Shown here piece by piece: positions 15,089-22,531 of a stretch of 24,499 bases of DNA (positions are counted from its first letter, which is position 1; the number at the start of each line of letters is the position of its first letter). Origin of the DNA: Chloroflexota bacterium (GTDB lineage: Bacteria; Chloroflexota; Anaerolineae; UBA3071); the NCBI GenBank assembly GCA_014383605.1, contig JACNHM010000284.1, positions 1-24,499 on the forward strand, read 5' to 3'. Below the pieces are notes generated by a model, which was given only the letters and a program-made list of their open reading frames with translations, was not told where the DNA came from and did no database searches. Position numbers and translations under genes: made by a program.

Positions 15089-17038
15089 TTAGCGATACTC
15101 ACCGGCTAGTGCTTCCACGATGCCCACGTTGCTGGCATCAACGAAGCCGGGACCGGTCGGCGTCACCGGCAATGCCGGGCTGATGCCATAGCGGATCTTA
15201 AGCACCAGGCCCTGCACCGCGCCATACCCTTGCAGGAAGGGTTGCTGGTCAATGCCGAACAGGGTTGTGCCGTCCTTGATACGGGCGATGATCTCCGGAC
15301 TGAGGTCGAAGGTGCCATGCACCACATCGCCGGGGCCCAGGCCGGCCGCTTCCATGAAGGCGTAGAAGGGGTTAGCGCCGTTGGGGCCCAGCGTCAGGAA
15401 GATGCCGGTGTCCGGGTTGGCGGTGTAGTAGTCGGAGATGATGGTCTGTGACTCGGCAGGATCATCACCGATAGCCAGCACCTCGGCCGGAATGCCCTTC
15501 TCGCCCATGGCATCTATGAAGCCATTGCAGCGCTTGTCCAGGCCCGTGTGTCCGACCTGCTGGTTGATGCACACGCCCTTGGTGCCACCCTTGGCCGCCA
15601 GCTTCAGGCCGCCCAGGTAACCACCGGCATACTCATCCTGGCCCAGGTAGGTCATGTAGTCAATGCCGTCCTCGATGGGGCCTGCACCGGCATTGTAAGC
15701 CAGCATCGGGATGCCCGCATCCATCGCCCGCTGGATGGGCTCGCGGAACAGATCGGGGTCGGTCACGGTCAAGGCGATGCCATCCGGCTGCGCCGCCGCG
15801 GCCTGGTCAATCAACTGTGCCACCCTCTCCAGATCGAAGGCGTCTGGACCGAGCAGAGTGTAGTTGACGCTCATCTCCTTCGCCGCTTGCTCAATGCCCT
15901 TCTGCACCACACACCAGAAGGCGTCCCAGGCACACAAGGCATGCTGCACCAGGATCAGGTTGACTGGCCTGTCCGGGTCCGCTTCAAAGCCGACGCCTTC
16001 CGCGTCAACGAAGCCAGGACCTGTGGCCGTCACCGGCAGGGCGGGGCCGATGCCGTAGCGATTGACCATGACCAACATCTGCACCGCGCCATACCCTTGC
16101 AGGAACGGCTGCTGATCAATGCCGAACAGGGTGGTGCCATCCAGGATGTGGGCATTGATCTCCTCGCTGAGGTCGAAGGTGCCATGCTTGATGTCGCCCG
16201 CACCGAGGCCCGCCGCCTCCATGAAGGCGTAGAAGGGGTTGGCGCCGTTCGGACCCAGCGTCAGGAAGATGTCGGTATCCGGGTTGGCGGTGTAGTAGTC
16301 GTCAATGATGGTCTGCGACTCGGCAGGATCGTTGGTGACGGCCAGCACCTCGGCCGGAATGCCCTTCTCTCCCATGGCATCGGTGAAGCCCTTGCAGCGC
16401 TTGTCCAGGCCGGCGTGCCCCACCTGGTGGTTGATGCACACGCCCTTGGTGCCGCCCTCGGCCGCCAGCTTCAGGCCGCCCAGATAGCCACCCTGATACT
16501 CGTCCTGGCCCAGGTAGGTCATGTAGTCAATGCCATCCTCGATGGGGCCTGCACCGGCATTGTAAGCCACCACCGGGATGCCGGCATCCAGCGCCCGCTG
16601 GATCGGCTCGCGGAACAGATCGGGGTCAGTCACGGTCAAGGCAATGCCATCCGGCTGCGCCGCCGCGGCCTGGTCAATCAACTGCGCCACCTTCTCCAGG
16701 TCGAACTCGTCGGGGCCGAGGATGGTGACGTTGACGTTCATGTCATCCGCAGCCTGGCGGATGCCCGCCTCCACCGTGCACCAGAAGGCGTCCCAGGCAC
16801 ACAGCGCGTGCTGGATGAGGATGAGGTCCAGCACTGCCTCGGGGCCAGGTTCCGTCACAATGACCTCAACCGGCACTTCTTTTTCGACGATCTTCTCGAC
16901 CTCGACGGTCTCCTTGACAACTTTCTCGACCGCCACCTCTTTCACCACCTCGATGATCTGCGGTGTGGGAGCCGGGCAGGCGGTCAGGATCAGAACTGAG
17001 ACGACCAATAGGGTCGTGATCGGTATCCAGCGTTTCAT
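15089..17038 (-). CDS. Sugar-binding lipoprotein with two tandem binding domains
   Basis: A 649-residue exported lipoprotein, about twice the usual size of a ribose-type binding protein. The lipobox LILTAC gives Cys21, then a Val/Glu/Lys linker to about residue 65. Domain 1 (about 72-350) and domain 2 (about 361-639) are the same fold at a constant offset of 289 residues, with roughly 85% identity counted by eye over 279 positions. Each keeps the motifs HALCAWDAFWC, AQPDGIALTVTDPD, AYNAGAGPIEDGIDYMTYLG, GTKGVCIN and FGIDQQPFLQGYGAVQ. Each also has four matching Cys that could form disulfides outside the membrane. The ATG at 17038 has AAGGAGG upstream. The context with iolG and an IolM-like gene makes inositol or a derivative the likely ligand. 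Confidence 0.93.
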   Translation of the reverse strand: MKRWIPITTLLVVSVLILTACPAPTPQIIEVVKEVAVEKVVKETVEVEKIVEKEVPVEVIVTEPGPEAVLDLILIQHALCAWDAFWCTVEAGIRQAADDMNVNVTILGPDEFDLEKVAQLIDQAAAAQPDGIALTVTDPDLFREPIQRALDAGIPVVAYNAGAGPIEDGIDYMTYLGQDEYQGGYLGGLKLAAEGGTKGVCINHQVGHAGLDKRCKGFTDAMGEKGIPAEVLAVTNDPAESQTIIDDYYTANPDTDIFLTLGPNGANPFYAFMEAAGLGAGDIKHGTFDLSEEINAHILDGTTLFGIDQQPFLQGYGAVQMLVMVNRYGIGPALPVTATGPGFVDAEGVGFEADPDRPVNLILVQHALCAWDAFWCVVQKGIEQAAKEMSVNYTLLGPDAFDLERVAQLIDQAAAAQPDGIALTVTDPDLFREPIQRAMDAGIPMLAYNAGAGPIEDGIDYMTYLGQDEYAGGYLGGLKLAAKGGTKGVCINQQVGHTGLDKRCNGFIDAMGEKGIPAEVLAIGDDPAESQTIISDYYTANPDTGIFLTLGPNGANPFYAFMEAAGLGPGDVVHGTFDLSPEIIARIKDGTTLFGIDQQPFLQGYGAVQGLVLKIRYGISPALPVTPTGPGFVDASNVGIVEALAGEYR

Positions 17039-17085
17039 GTTCGCTTCCTCCTTGAGAGAATTGATTTGAGAATGGACTCACGATG

Positions 17086-17142
17086 TCAGGCGACTCTGCC
17101 TGATGGGACGACGACGTGTCTTTCTGCGCTGATCACCCCCTT
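17086..17142 (-). promoter_or_regulatory. Binding-protein leader element 2: far-upstream Shine-Dalgarno plus hairpin
   Basis: On the minus strand AAGGGGGTGATC (17131-17142) lies about 93 bases before the double-domain binding-protein start. A 16-codon frame begins GTG at 17136 and ends TGA at 17086, inside the hairpin TCAGGC/GCCTGA (17086-17091, 17098-17103). From the element to the start codon it is gap-free against leader 1, including 47 bases between the TGA and the ATG. Confidence 0.75.
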
Positions 17143-17147
17143 TGCAC

Positions 17148-18155
17148 TTACTCGGACTGGCTCAGAAACGTGTTGAGTATCACCGACAGCATCAGAATCA
17201 AGCCGGCCACCGCACGGAAGATCTGAACCGACACACCCATCAGCACCAACCCCTGTTCGAGCATTTGCAACAACAGGATGCCCACGCAAGCCCCAAGGAT
17301 AGTGCCCACACCGCCCGCAAGTTGCACGCCACCGATCACGCTGGCGGCCACGGCAATCAATTCCCATCCCTCTCCGCGCAGTGGATCCACGCTGGTGCGA
17401 TGGGCAAACTGCATCACGCTGGCAATGCCGGTGAGCAACCCGGTCAGCGTGAAGACCATCAGCTTGACACGCTTCACTGGCACACCCTGCGCCAGCGCAG
17501 CGCCTGGGTTGCCACCCGTAGCAAAAACCCAATTGCCGAACCGCGTCTGCATCAGTACGTACGACATGATCACGGCGATGAGGATAAACCAAAGTATGGA
17601 CATGCGTAAGTTGGCGACCGGCTGAAAGAGCTTATTCAACGGATCCATGGCGCCGTTCAGGATGCTGAACAGCACCGGCTTGGTCTCAGTGTACTTGGCA
17701 AAATCACCGCCGCCAATGGCGCGGGCAATGCCGCGATAGGCCAGCATGGTCCCCAGTGTGGCGATGAAAGAGGGAATCCCTGTCCTGATCACGACCAGGC
17801 CATTCACTGCTCCCAACAGCGCGCTGACCAGCACCGCAAGCAGCATGGCCACAAGCGGTGGCACGCCAGAATTCATAGTCAAAGCAAAGACGAAGCTCGT
17901 CACGGCAAAGGTTGACCCCACGGAAAGGTCAAACTCGCCGGCGATCATCAACATGGCCACACCGACGACGATGATCCCCAGGATGCTGGCAAAGGACAGG
18001 ATATTGGAGATGGCCACCGGGGTCAGGAAATTGTTGGCAGCAAAGGAGAAGAAGAGAAAGACCGCCAGGAAGCTGACCAGGGCCACGGCCTGGGGGAACT
18101 CAGCCAGATGGAAACGAAATCGCGTCAGTGTGTCAATGCGAGACCGCAAGGGCAT
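17148..18155 (-). CDS. Sugar ABC importer permease, RbsC-like (B)
   Basis: A 335-residue ribose/inositol-type inner-membrane permease with the family block MLMIAGEFDLSVGSTFAVTS and the later GNWVFATGGNPGAALAQGV. The start is uncertain: the ATG at 18155 has its ribosome site (GGGAGGG) almost touching, while a TTG two codons later has better spacing (about 7 bases). The frame continues upstream but reads through the octamer repeat and is not real there. It precedes the double-domain binding-protein gene, while permease A follows it, so the two permeases flank the binding protein. Confidence 0.9.
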   Translation of the reverse strand: MPLRSRIDTLTRFRFHLAEFPQAVALVSFLAVFLFFSFAANNFLTPVAISNILSFASILGIIVVGVAMLMIAGEFDLSVGSTFAVTSFVFALTMNSGVPPLVAMLLAVLVSALLGAVNGLVVIRTGIPSFIATLGTMLAYRGIARAIGGGDFAKYTETKPVLFSILNGAMDPLNKLFQPVANLRMSILWFILIAVIMSYVLMQTRFGNWVFATGGNPGAALAQGVPVKRVKLMVFTLTGLLTGIASVMQFAHRTSVDPLRGEGWELIAVAASVIGGVQLAGGVGTILGACVGILLLQMLEQGLVLMGVSVQIFRAVAGLILMLSVILNTFLSQSE

Positions 18156-18164
18156 CCCTCCCTG

Positions 18165-18281
18165 AGTTGGTAAACTGGTAAACTGGTAGATTGGTAGACT
18201 GGTCGCGCGTGTACAACTCCCGATCTCCCAATCTACCAATGTGCCAATGTACCAATCTACCAATCTACCAATCTACCGATT
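18165..18281. repeat. Iterated inverted repeat, 8-bp unit
   Basis: Five tandem octamers of consensus RAYTGGTA (18165-18204) face seven octamers of consensus TACCAATC (18226-18281) across a 21-bp spacer. The right arm ends one base before the stop codon of the IolM-like gene. The arms can pair in many registers into a hairpin of 40 bp or more. Confidence 0.92.
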
Positions 18282-18282
18282 C

Positions 18283-19440
18283 CTAGCCCGGCTTCACCAT
18301 GATCTTGCCGTCGGTGCGCTCGCCGGACTTGATGATCGCATCCACCACCCCGTCCAGGTCGTAGTGGGAGGTGATGATCGGCGTCATGTCCAGCAGGCCG
18401 GAGGCCATCATGCGAATCACGCTGGGGAAGATGCCGTGGCCGCTGTGGCCCTGCGCACCGTAGAGCTGCCCGCGCCGCACCTGTAGCATCTCCAGGTACA
18501 TGTTGACCCGCGTGGCCGCCCGCCCCACCTGGGCGATCTTGGCGTTGATGGCCAGCGATTTCTCCATTTCCGGGATGACGATGTGCGGCACGCCCGCCGC
18601 CTCCACGTGCAGGTCGGCCCCCTGTCCTTCGGTGAGTTCCATGATCACCTCGTGCGGCGTGACGTCAGTGGGATTGAAGGCGTAGTCGGCGCCCATCTTC
18701 TTGGCCAGCTCCAGGCGCGCCGGCGAGACCTCGAAGGCAATGACCTTCGCCGCGCCGGCGGCCTTGCACTCGGCAATGGCCGCCAGGCCGATAGGCCCCG
18801 CGCCGAAGATGGTCACGTAGGCGCCGGGGCGGAAGCCGCCCGCCCGCTCGAAGATGGTGTTGTAGGCCACCGAGCAAGGCTCGCACAGCGCGCCGGCCTC
18901 GTAGACCGTGTCCTCGTCGCCGTAGCGGTCCATGAGCGCGTTCAGCTTCCAGCAGTACTTGGCGCCGATGGCGATGTACTCGGCGAAGGCGCCGGGAATG
19001 GTGAAGCCGATCTCCTCCAGGTTGGTGCAGTGGTTGGGGAAACCGTTGCGGCAGGGAGTGCAGTAGCCGCACCAGATCATCTCCTCGGCGGTGACCATGT
19101 CGCCCACCTTCAGGTCTTGAACCGCCGATCCCACTTCGACGACCTGGCCGGAGAACTCATGCCCCGTGGTGGTGGGGAACTTGGTCAGGCCGGGGTACAG
19201 GATGTAGCCATCCTCGTCGGTCTCGTAGAAGTGGATGTCCGACCCGCAGACGCCGCAGGCCTTGACCTTCAGCAGCACCTGGTCAGGCTTGATGGTCGGG
19301 GTCTCCACTTCCTTGACCTCCAACGTGGGATGGCGCCAGACCATATGGCCGCTGATGGCCTTGCCCGTCTCCCGCTCCCACTCTGAAAGCGGGTAGTCCG
19401 GCCTGGGATCCCATGTCGCATTGAGTGCCAGTGCTTTCAC
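18283..19440 (-). CDS. iolM: Zinc-dependent dehydrogenase, probable scyllo-inosose 3-dehydrogenase
   Basis: A 385-residue medium-chain dehydrogenase. Catalytic zinc ligands Cys65 and GHE at 93-95 are present. The structural zinc lobe has Cys124, Cys127, Cys130 and Cys138. The NAD-binding motif GAGPIG is at 213-218. The opening KALALNATWDPRP, the blocks DEDGYILYPGLTKFP and WCGYCTPCRNGFPNHC, and GQGHSGHG-like QGHSGHGIFP near the end match what I recall of Thermotoga TM0412 (IolM), which oxidises the product of IolG. The start is a GTG at 19440 with AAGGAGG nine bases upstream; an upstream in-frame extension crosses the attenuator-like hairpins and is rejected. It is the first structural gene after the repressor. 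Confidence 0.85.
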   Translation of the reverse strand: MKALALNATWDPRPDYPLSEWERETGKAISGHMVWRHPTLEVKEVETPTIKPDQVLLKVKACGVCGSDIHFYETDEDGYILYPGLTKFPTTTGHEFSGQVVEVGSAVQDLKVGDMVTAEEMIWCGYCTPCRNGFPNHCTNLEEIGFTIPGAFAEYIAIGAKYCWKLNALMDRYGDEDTVYEAGALCEPCSVAYNTIFERAGGFRPGAYVTIFGAGPIGLAAIAECKAAGAAKVIAFEVSPARLELAKKMGADYAFNPTDVTPHEVIMELTEGQGADLHVEAAGVPHIVIPEMEKSLAINAKIAQVGRAATRVNMYLEMLQVRRGQLYGAQGHSGHGIFPSVIRMMASGLLDMTPIITSHYDLDGVVDAIIKSGERTDGKIMVKPG

Positions 19441-19483
19441 GTTTGCTACCCTCCTTGATCGGTTTTTGAGTTTTTCGCTGAAT

Positions 19484-19531
19484 CCGTCGGGCCTCCTGAC
19501 CCGACGGCGGGGGCCGGTCAGGAGACCGGCC
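19484..19531 (-). promoter_or_regulatory. Attenuator-like alternative hairpins between repressor and iolM
   Basis: Two perfect 8-bp stems lie in the 77-bp gap: GGCCGGTC/GACCGGCC (19512-19519, 19524-19531) overlapping the repressor stop, and CCGTCGGG/CCCGACGG (19484-19491, 19500-19507). In addition, the minus-strand CTCCTGACC (19516-19524) is the exact complement of GGTCAGGAG (19493-19501), so the first stem and loop can pair with the second loop and disrupt both. There is no U-tract, so the outcome may be translational, not termination. Confidence 0.6.
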
Positions 19532-20555
19532 AAGAAGTTTCTAACTGCCGTGAACTCCGGGGCGGGGCGCATGACTCGCGCAGCACCAGTTCGCCCGGAA
19601 CGAGCACGTTTTCCACAGCCTCGCCGCCATCGAGCAAGGCCAGCGCCATCTCCGTGGCCTGGTAACCCATCTCGTACTTGCGCTGTCTGACGGTGGTCAA
19701 AGGCGGGGCGACGTAAGAGGTATAGGCGATGTCGTCGTAACCGATGATCGAGATGTCATCCGGCACCCGCCGCCCGCTGTGCTGCACCGCCCCCATGGCG
19801 CCAATGGCCGTCAGATCGTTGTAGCAGAAGACCGCCGTCGGCGGCGCAGTGTGGCGCAGCAGCTGCGCCATCGCCTCCTGTCCTCCTTCGCAGCGGCCAT
19901 CTCCCTGGGCGATGAGCGCAGGATCGAAGTCCAGCCCCTGCGCCCGCAAGGCCTGGCGTGCTCCCTCCAACCGCAGCTTGCTTTGGGCCGCCCACTCGGG
20001 GCCGGTGATATACCCCAGGCGGGTGTGACCCAACTCCAGAAGATAGCGGGCCGCCAGTTGGCCGCCCTGCACGTTGTCAGTGCCTACGGAGTAGACGTAG
20101 CGCCCCTCTTGTTGATTGTTGATGAGCACGACGGGCACGGAGAGCTCCTCCAGCCGCGGCAGGTAGAGGCTGCCCACCCGCGAGGCGGTGACGATGATGG
20201 CGTCCACCCGCTTTTCGCGCAGGATCTCCACGGCAGCGATCTCGCGGTCGGGGTCGGACTGCGACTGACACAGGATGATGCTGTACCCTTCGTCGAGCGC
20301 TCGCTCCTCGATGCCCTGTACCACCTCGGCGACGAAGGGGTCAGCAATGCTGGTCACCACCAACCCCAGCGTCTGGGTGCGTTTGGTCACCAGGCCGCGG
20401 GCGATGGCGCTGGGGGAGTAGCCCATCTCCTGGGCGATGTGCTGGACGCGGGCCTTGGTCTCCTCGCTGATCAGAGGACTATCGTGCAACGCGCGGGAGA
20501 CGGTGGAGTGGGAAACCTCGGCAACCCTGGCAATGTCTTTGATGGAGACGTCCAT
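19518..20555 (-). CDS. LacI-family transcriptional repressor
   Basis: A 345-residue regulator. The helix-turn-helix and hinge are typical: SIKDIARVAEVSHSTVSRAL at residues 4-23, then GYSPSAIARGL at 45-55. The effector domain has the ribose-binding-protein-like fold with LGLVVTSIADPF, and the usual SIIGYDDI and PPLTTVRQ blocks near the end. The ATG at 20555 is chosen because the helix-turn-helix must lie at the N-terminus; the open frame to 20597 covers the operator. It should bind the TGCACACGTGTGCA sites at its own and the divergent hydrolase promoter and release them on binding an inositol-pathway ligand (inference). Confidence 0.93.
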   Translation of the reverse strand: MDVSIKDIARVAEVSHSTVSRALHDSPLISEETKARVQHIAQEMGYSPSAIARGLVTKRTQTLGLVVTSIADPFVAEVVQGIEERALDEGYSIILCQSQSDPDREIAAVEILREKRVDAIIVTASRVGSLYLPRLEELSVPVVLINNQQEGRYVYSVGTDNVQGGQLAARYLLELGHTRLGYITGPEWAAQSKLRLEGARQALRAQGLDFDPALIAQGDGRCEGGQEAMAQLLRHTAPPTAVFCYNDLTAIGAMGAVQHSGRRVPDDISIIGYDDIAYTSYVAPPLTTVRQRKYEMGYQATEMALALLDGGEAVENVLVPGELVLRESCAPPRSSRQLETSWPVS

Positions 20556-20592
20556 GGCCTTCCCTGGGCTTCTGGAAACGAGGACGGAGAAA

Positions 20593-20606
20593 TGCACACG
20601 TGTGCA
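20593..20606. promoter_or_regulatory. Operator in the repressor's own promoter
   Basis: TGCACACGTGTGCA is a perfect 14-bp palindrome with a central CG, the form bound by LacI-family dimers. It starts 5 bp downstream of the -10 box of the repressor promoter, where binding would block initiation. An identical copy is at 20746-20759. Confidence 0.88.
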
Positions 20607-20611
20607 CCATC

Positions 20612-20640
20612 ATGATAACACACCACGTGTCTTTTGTCAA
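20612..20640 (-). promoter_or_regulatory. Promoter of the repressor and right-hand operon
   Basis: On the minus strand consensus TTGACA (20635-20640) is 17 bp from TATCAT (20612-20617), 57 bp before the repressor start codon. Confidence 0.85.
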
Positions 20641-20665
20641 ATCGAGAAAATGAGTTGTCCTCAGG

Positions 20666-20707
20666 TCAGGTGCATCCCACCTTTGAGGTGAGGGGCGTTG
20701 CACCTGA
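20666..20707. promoter_or_regulatory. Nested dyad in the divergent promoter region
   Basis: TCAGGTGCA (20666-20674) and TGCACCTGA (20699-20707) are perfect inverted 9-mers, and inside them CACCT/AGGTG (20678-20682, 20686-20690) form a second dyad. It lies between the two divergent -35 boxes, a typical site for an activator or a cruciform; it is not the same sequence as the LacI-type operator. Confidence 0.6.
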
Positions 20708-20715
20708 TCCCAACA

Positions 20716-20744
20716 TTGACAAGAACCGCGAGTTGTGGTAGGAT
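20716..20744 (+). promoter_or_regulatory. Promoter of the creatininase-family hydrolase gene
   Basis: Consensus TTGACA (20716-20721) is 17 bp from TAGGAT (20739-20744), 69 bp before the start codon. Confidence 0.85.
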
Positions 20745-20760
20745 ATGCACACGTGTGCAT
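20745..20760. promoter_or_regulatory. Operator in the hydrolase promoter
   Basis: ATGCACACGTGTGCAT is a perfect 16-bp palindrome containing the same 14-bp core as the site at 20593-20606. It directly abuts the -10 box, so repressor binding should block this promoter too. Confidence 0.88.
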
Positions 20761-20812
20761 CATTGGAGCACTGAACCTACGCACAACCAACCATCACTCA
20801 TGGGAGGACAGA

Positions 20813-21928
20813 ATGACTGAAGAGCTACAGTACTTCACCACCGATCAGCCCGGCCTGATTTTCGAGAACAATGCCGTCGGGCGCTTGAAGAAAGAGATCT
20901 GGGAGGCCAGCGACGAGGAGATTGAGGCCATCCTGGCCGAGTACGGCGTCCCCTCCCCTGTGGAGTGGGGCAAGCCCGGCTCCTACATCCAGACCACCGT
21001 GCGCTGGCAGGTCGAGGAAAACCGGCGCAAGAACGACATCGTCTTCGTGCCCATCGGCTGCACGGAGTTGCATGGCCGGCACCTGCCCAGCGCCTCGGAC
21101 ACCCTCTACGTCAGCCAGATCCTGGAGGGTGTGCGACGCTACACGGCCAGGCGCGGCGCGCCGGTCAACCTGGCCCTGCCGCCGCTCAACTACGGCTCGC
21201 ACCCCTACCATCACATGGGCATGCCGGGCACCATCCCCGTGCGCGAGAACGTGGCCCGCGAGCTGCTCATGGACGTCATGCTGGGGCTGTGGAACGACGG
21301 CTTCCGCAAGCAGATCTACATCAACAACCACGGCCACCTGTGGATGCTGGAATCGGCCATCCAGCAGTTCATGAAGCGCTACCACCTGCCGGGCATCTTC
21401 CGCGTCATGGATTGGCACCGGGCGGTGCGGGAGTTCTTCCGCACTACCGAAAAGGGCGGCAAGTTGGACACCAACTTCGTCCACGCCGACGAGTCGGAAA
21501 CCTCGCTGGGATTACTGCTCCACCCGGAGATGGTGGACATGCGCTACGCTGTGGACACCGAGGGCAAGAGCTACCTGCCCGATGGCCACTTCGACAAGTC
21601 GGTGGACCCCTTCGGACGGCCCAGCCGCTGGTCGGAGGGCGAGGGCCACTTCGCCATCGAGATCGCCGCCACGCCGGAGGGCGTCGTAGGCAAGGCCACT
21701 CACGGCTCGGCGGAAAAGGCCAAGCGGCCCGTCGCCGCCATCCTGCGCTACCTGACCCTGGTCAACGACGAGATTCTGGAAGTCTTCCCCGCCGGCACTG
21801 TGCCGCCGGTGGAAGAAGTCACCCTGCGCACGGAAGCGGAGATGGCGCCTTATCTGCGCGAGCCGCTGAGCGAAGGCTGGAAGCCGGTCTACGCGCTGCC
21901 GCGCATCGGCCAGGATAGCTTGTTTTAG
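20813..21928 (+). CDS. Creatininase-family hydrolase, probable 3-dehydro-scyllo-inosose hydrolase (IolN-like)
   Basis: A 371-residue cytoplasmic metal-dependent hydrolase. The creatininase metal motif is visible as GCTELHGRHLPSASDT (residues 82-97), giving Glu85, His87 and Asp96 as ligands, and NNHGH at 171-175 matches the family's second conserved block. The start is the ATG at 20813, after GGGAGGACAG; an upstream in-frame ATG at 20735 lies before the transcription start. The protein is longer than creatininase (about 260) at both ends. Shared operators with the operon that encodes IolG and an IolM-like enzyme point to the third step of the Thermotoga-type inositol route, ring opening of the diketo-inositol to 5-keto-gluconate. 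The family is certain; the exact reaction is inferred from context. Confidence 0.8.
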   Translation: MTEELQYFTTDQPGLIFENNAVGRLKKEIWEASDEEIEAILAEYGVPSPVEWGKPGSYIQTTVRWQVEENRRKNDIVFVPIGCTELHGRHLPSASDTLYVSQILEGVRRYTARRGAPVNLALPPLNYGSHPYHHMGMPGTIPVRENVARELLMDVMLGLWNDGFRKQIYINNHGHLWMLESAIQQFMKRYHLPGIFRVMDWHRAVREFFRTTEKGGKLDTNFVHADESETSLGLLLHPEMVDMRYAVDTEGKSYLPDGHFDKSVDPFGRPSRWSEGEGHFAIEIAATPEGVVGKATHGSAEKAKRPVAAILRYLTLVNDEILEVFPAGTVPPVEEVTLRTEAEMAPYLREPLSEGWKPVYALPRIGQDSLF

Positions 21929-22211
21929 TACTCTGCCCACCATGTTTTGATGGGTTCGTAGCCTAGCCCCTCGTGGGCGTCCAGGCGGGCACCAGGCCCT
22001 ATGCTACCCATCATTTCAGTTTTGACAGAGCACTGGCATGCAAGCCGGCAGGATAGCGGCTCTCTTTGGACTCGCTGGTCTCCTGACCTGTACCGTAAGA
22101 GCGCTGGTACCTTGCCGTTGTTTTCGACCTGTGCAGTTGGCCTCGTAGCGACAGCGTGCTCCGCCGACCGCTCTATCATTGGGACACGGATTTTCACGGA
22201 ACAACACAGAC
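21929..22211. other. Non-coding stretch, possible decayed sequence
   Basis: No convincing gene. Short frames on both strands show faint resemblance to IS3-type transposase ends (SVKTE ... LGYEP on the minus strand; WYLAVVFDL on the plus strand), but they are out of phase and too degenerate to assign. A short iterated motif (ACACGGATTTTCACGGAACA, 22183-22202) lies at its right end, just before the kinase fragment. Confidence 0.4.
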
Positions 22212-22373
22212 ATCTTCGAGCGGTTTTACCGCGGCCGCGGCAGCCGCGCCGACGGCAGCGGCTTGGGTCTGGCCATCGTGCACAGCGTCGTGGAAGCGCA
22301 CGGCGGGCGAGTTTCTGTCGAGAGCGACCCCGGCGCGGGCAGCCTTTTCGTCATCGAGCTGCCGCCAGACTGA
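22212..22373 (+). pseudogene. C-terminal fragment of a sensor histidine kinase
   Basis: About 53 codons encode the end of a histidine-kinase ATP-binding domain: [10 protein letters not shown] (F box), [18 protein letters not shown] (G2 box) and a closing VIELPPD before TGA. The rest of the kinase (sensor, His-box, N box) is absent upstream, so this is a remnant left by a deletion or rearrangement. A terminator follows directly, presumably that of the original gene. Confidence 0.85.
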
Positions 22374-22390
22374 TCTGTCGGTAGACCCGC

Positions 22391-22427
22391 AAAGACTTCT
22401 GAGGCTGTTGCCCCCAGAGGTCTTTTT
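22391..22427 (+). terminator. Rho-independent terminator
   Basis: AAAGACTTCTG (22391-22401) pairs with CAGAGGTCTTT (22415-22425, one G-U pair), followed by a run of T. It terminates plus-strand transcription from the kinase remnant and the hydrolase gene. Confidence 0.75.
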
Positions 22428-22502
22428 GTTGCCTGGAATGGTCTTGCGAAATGGACTGTAGTCTGGTATTATCGCATGGTGCAGGCCAGTGACGCGTTAA
22501 CA

Positions 22503-22531
22503 TTGACAGCCGATAGACATTGTGGTATAAT
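22503..22531 (+). promoter_or_regulatory. Perfect-consensus sigma-70 promoter
   Basis: TTGACA (22503-22508), a 17-bp spacer, and TATAAT (22526-22531): every position is consensus. It drives the family-5 binding-protein gene with a leader of about 240 nt. Confidence 0.92.

Noticed and set aside
15548..16999. A 483-codon plus-strand frame with an internal repeat
   Set aside because: It is the antisense of the duplicated binding domains; the repetition is inherited from the real gene.
21929..22211. Possible IS3-family transposase remnant
   Set aside because: Fragments such as SVKTE and YLAVVFDL are short, in different frames and strands, and no terminal repeats were found.
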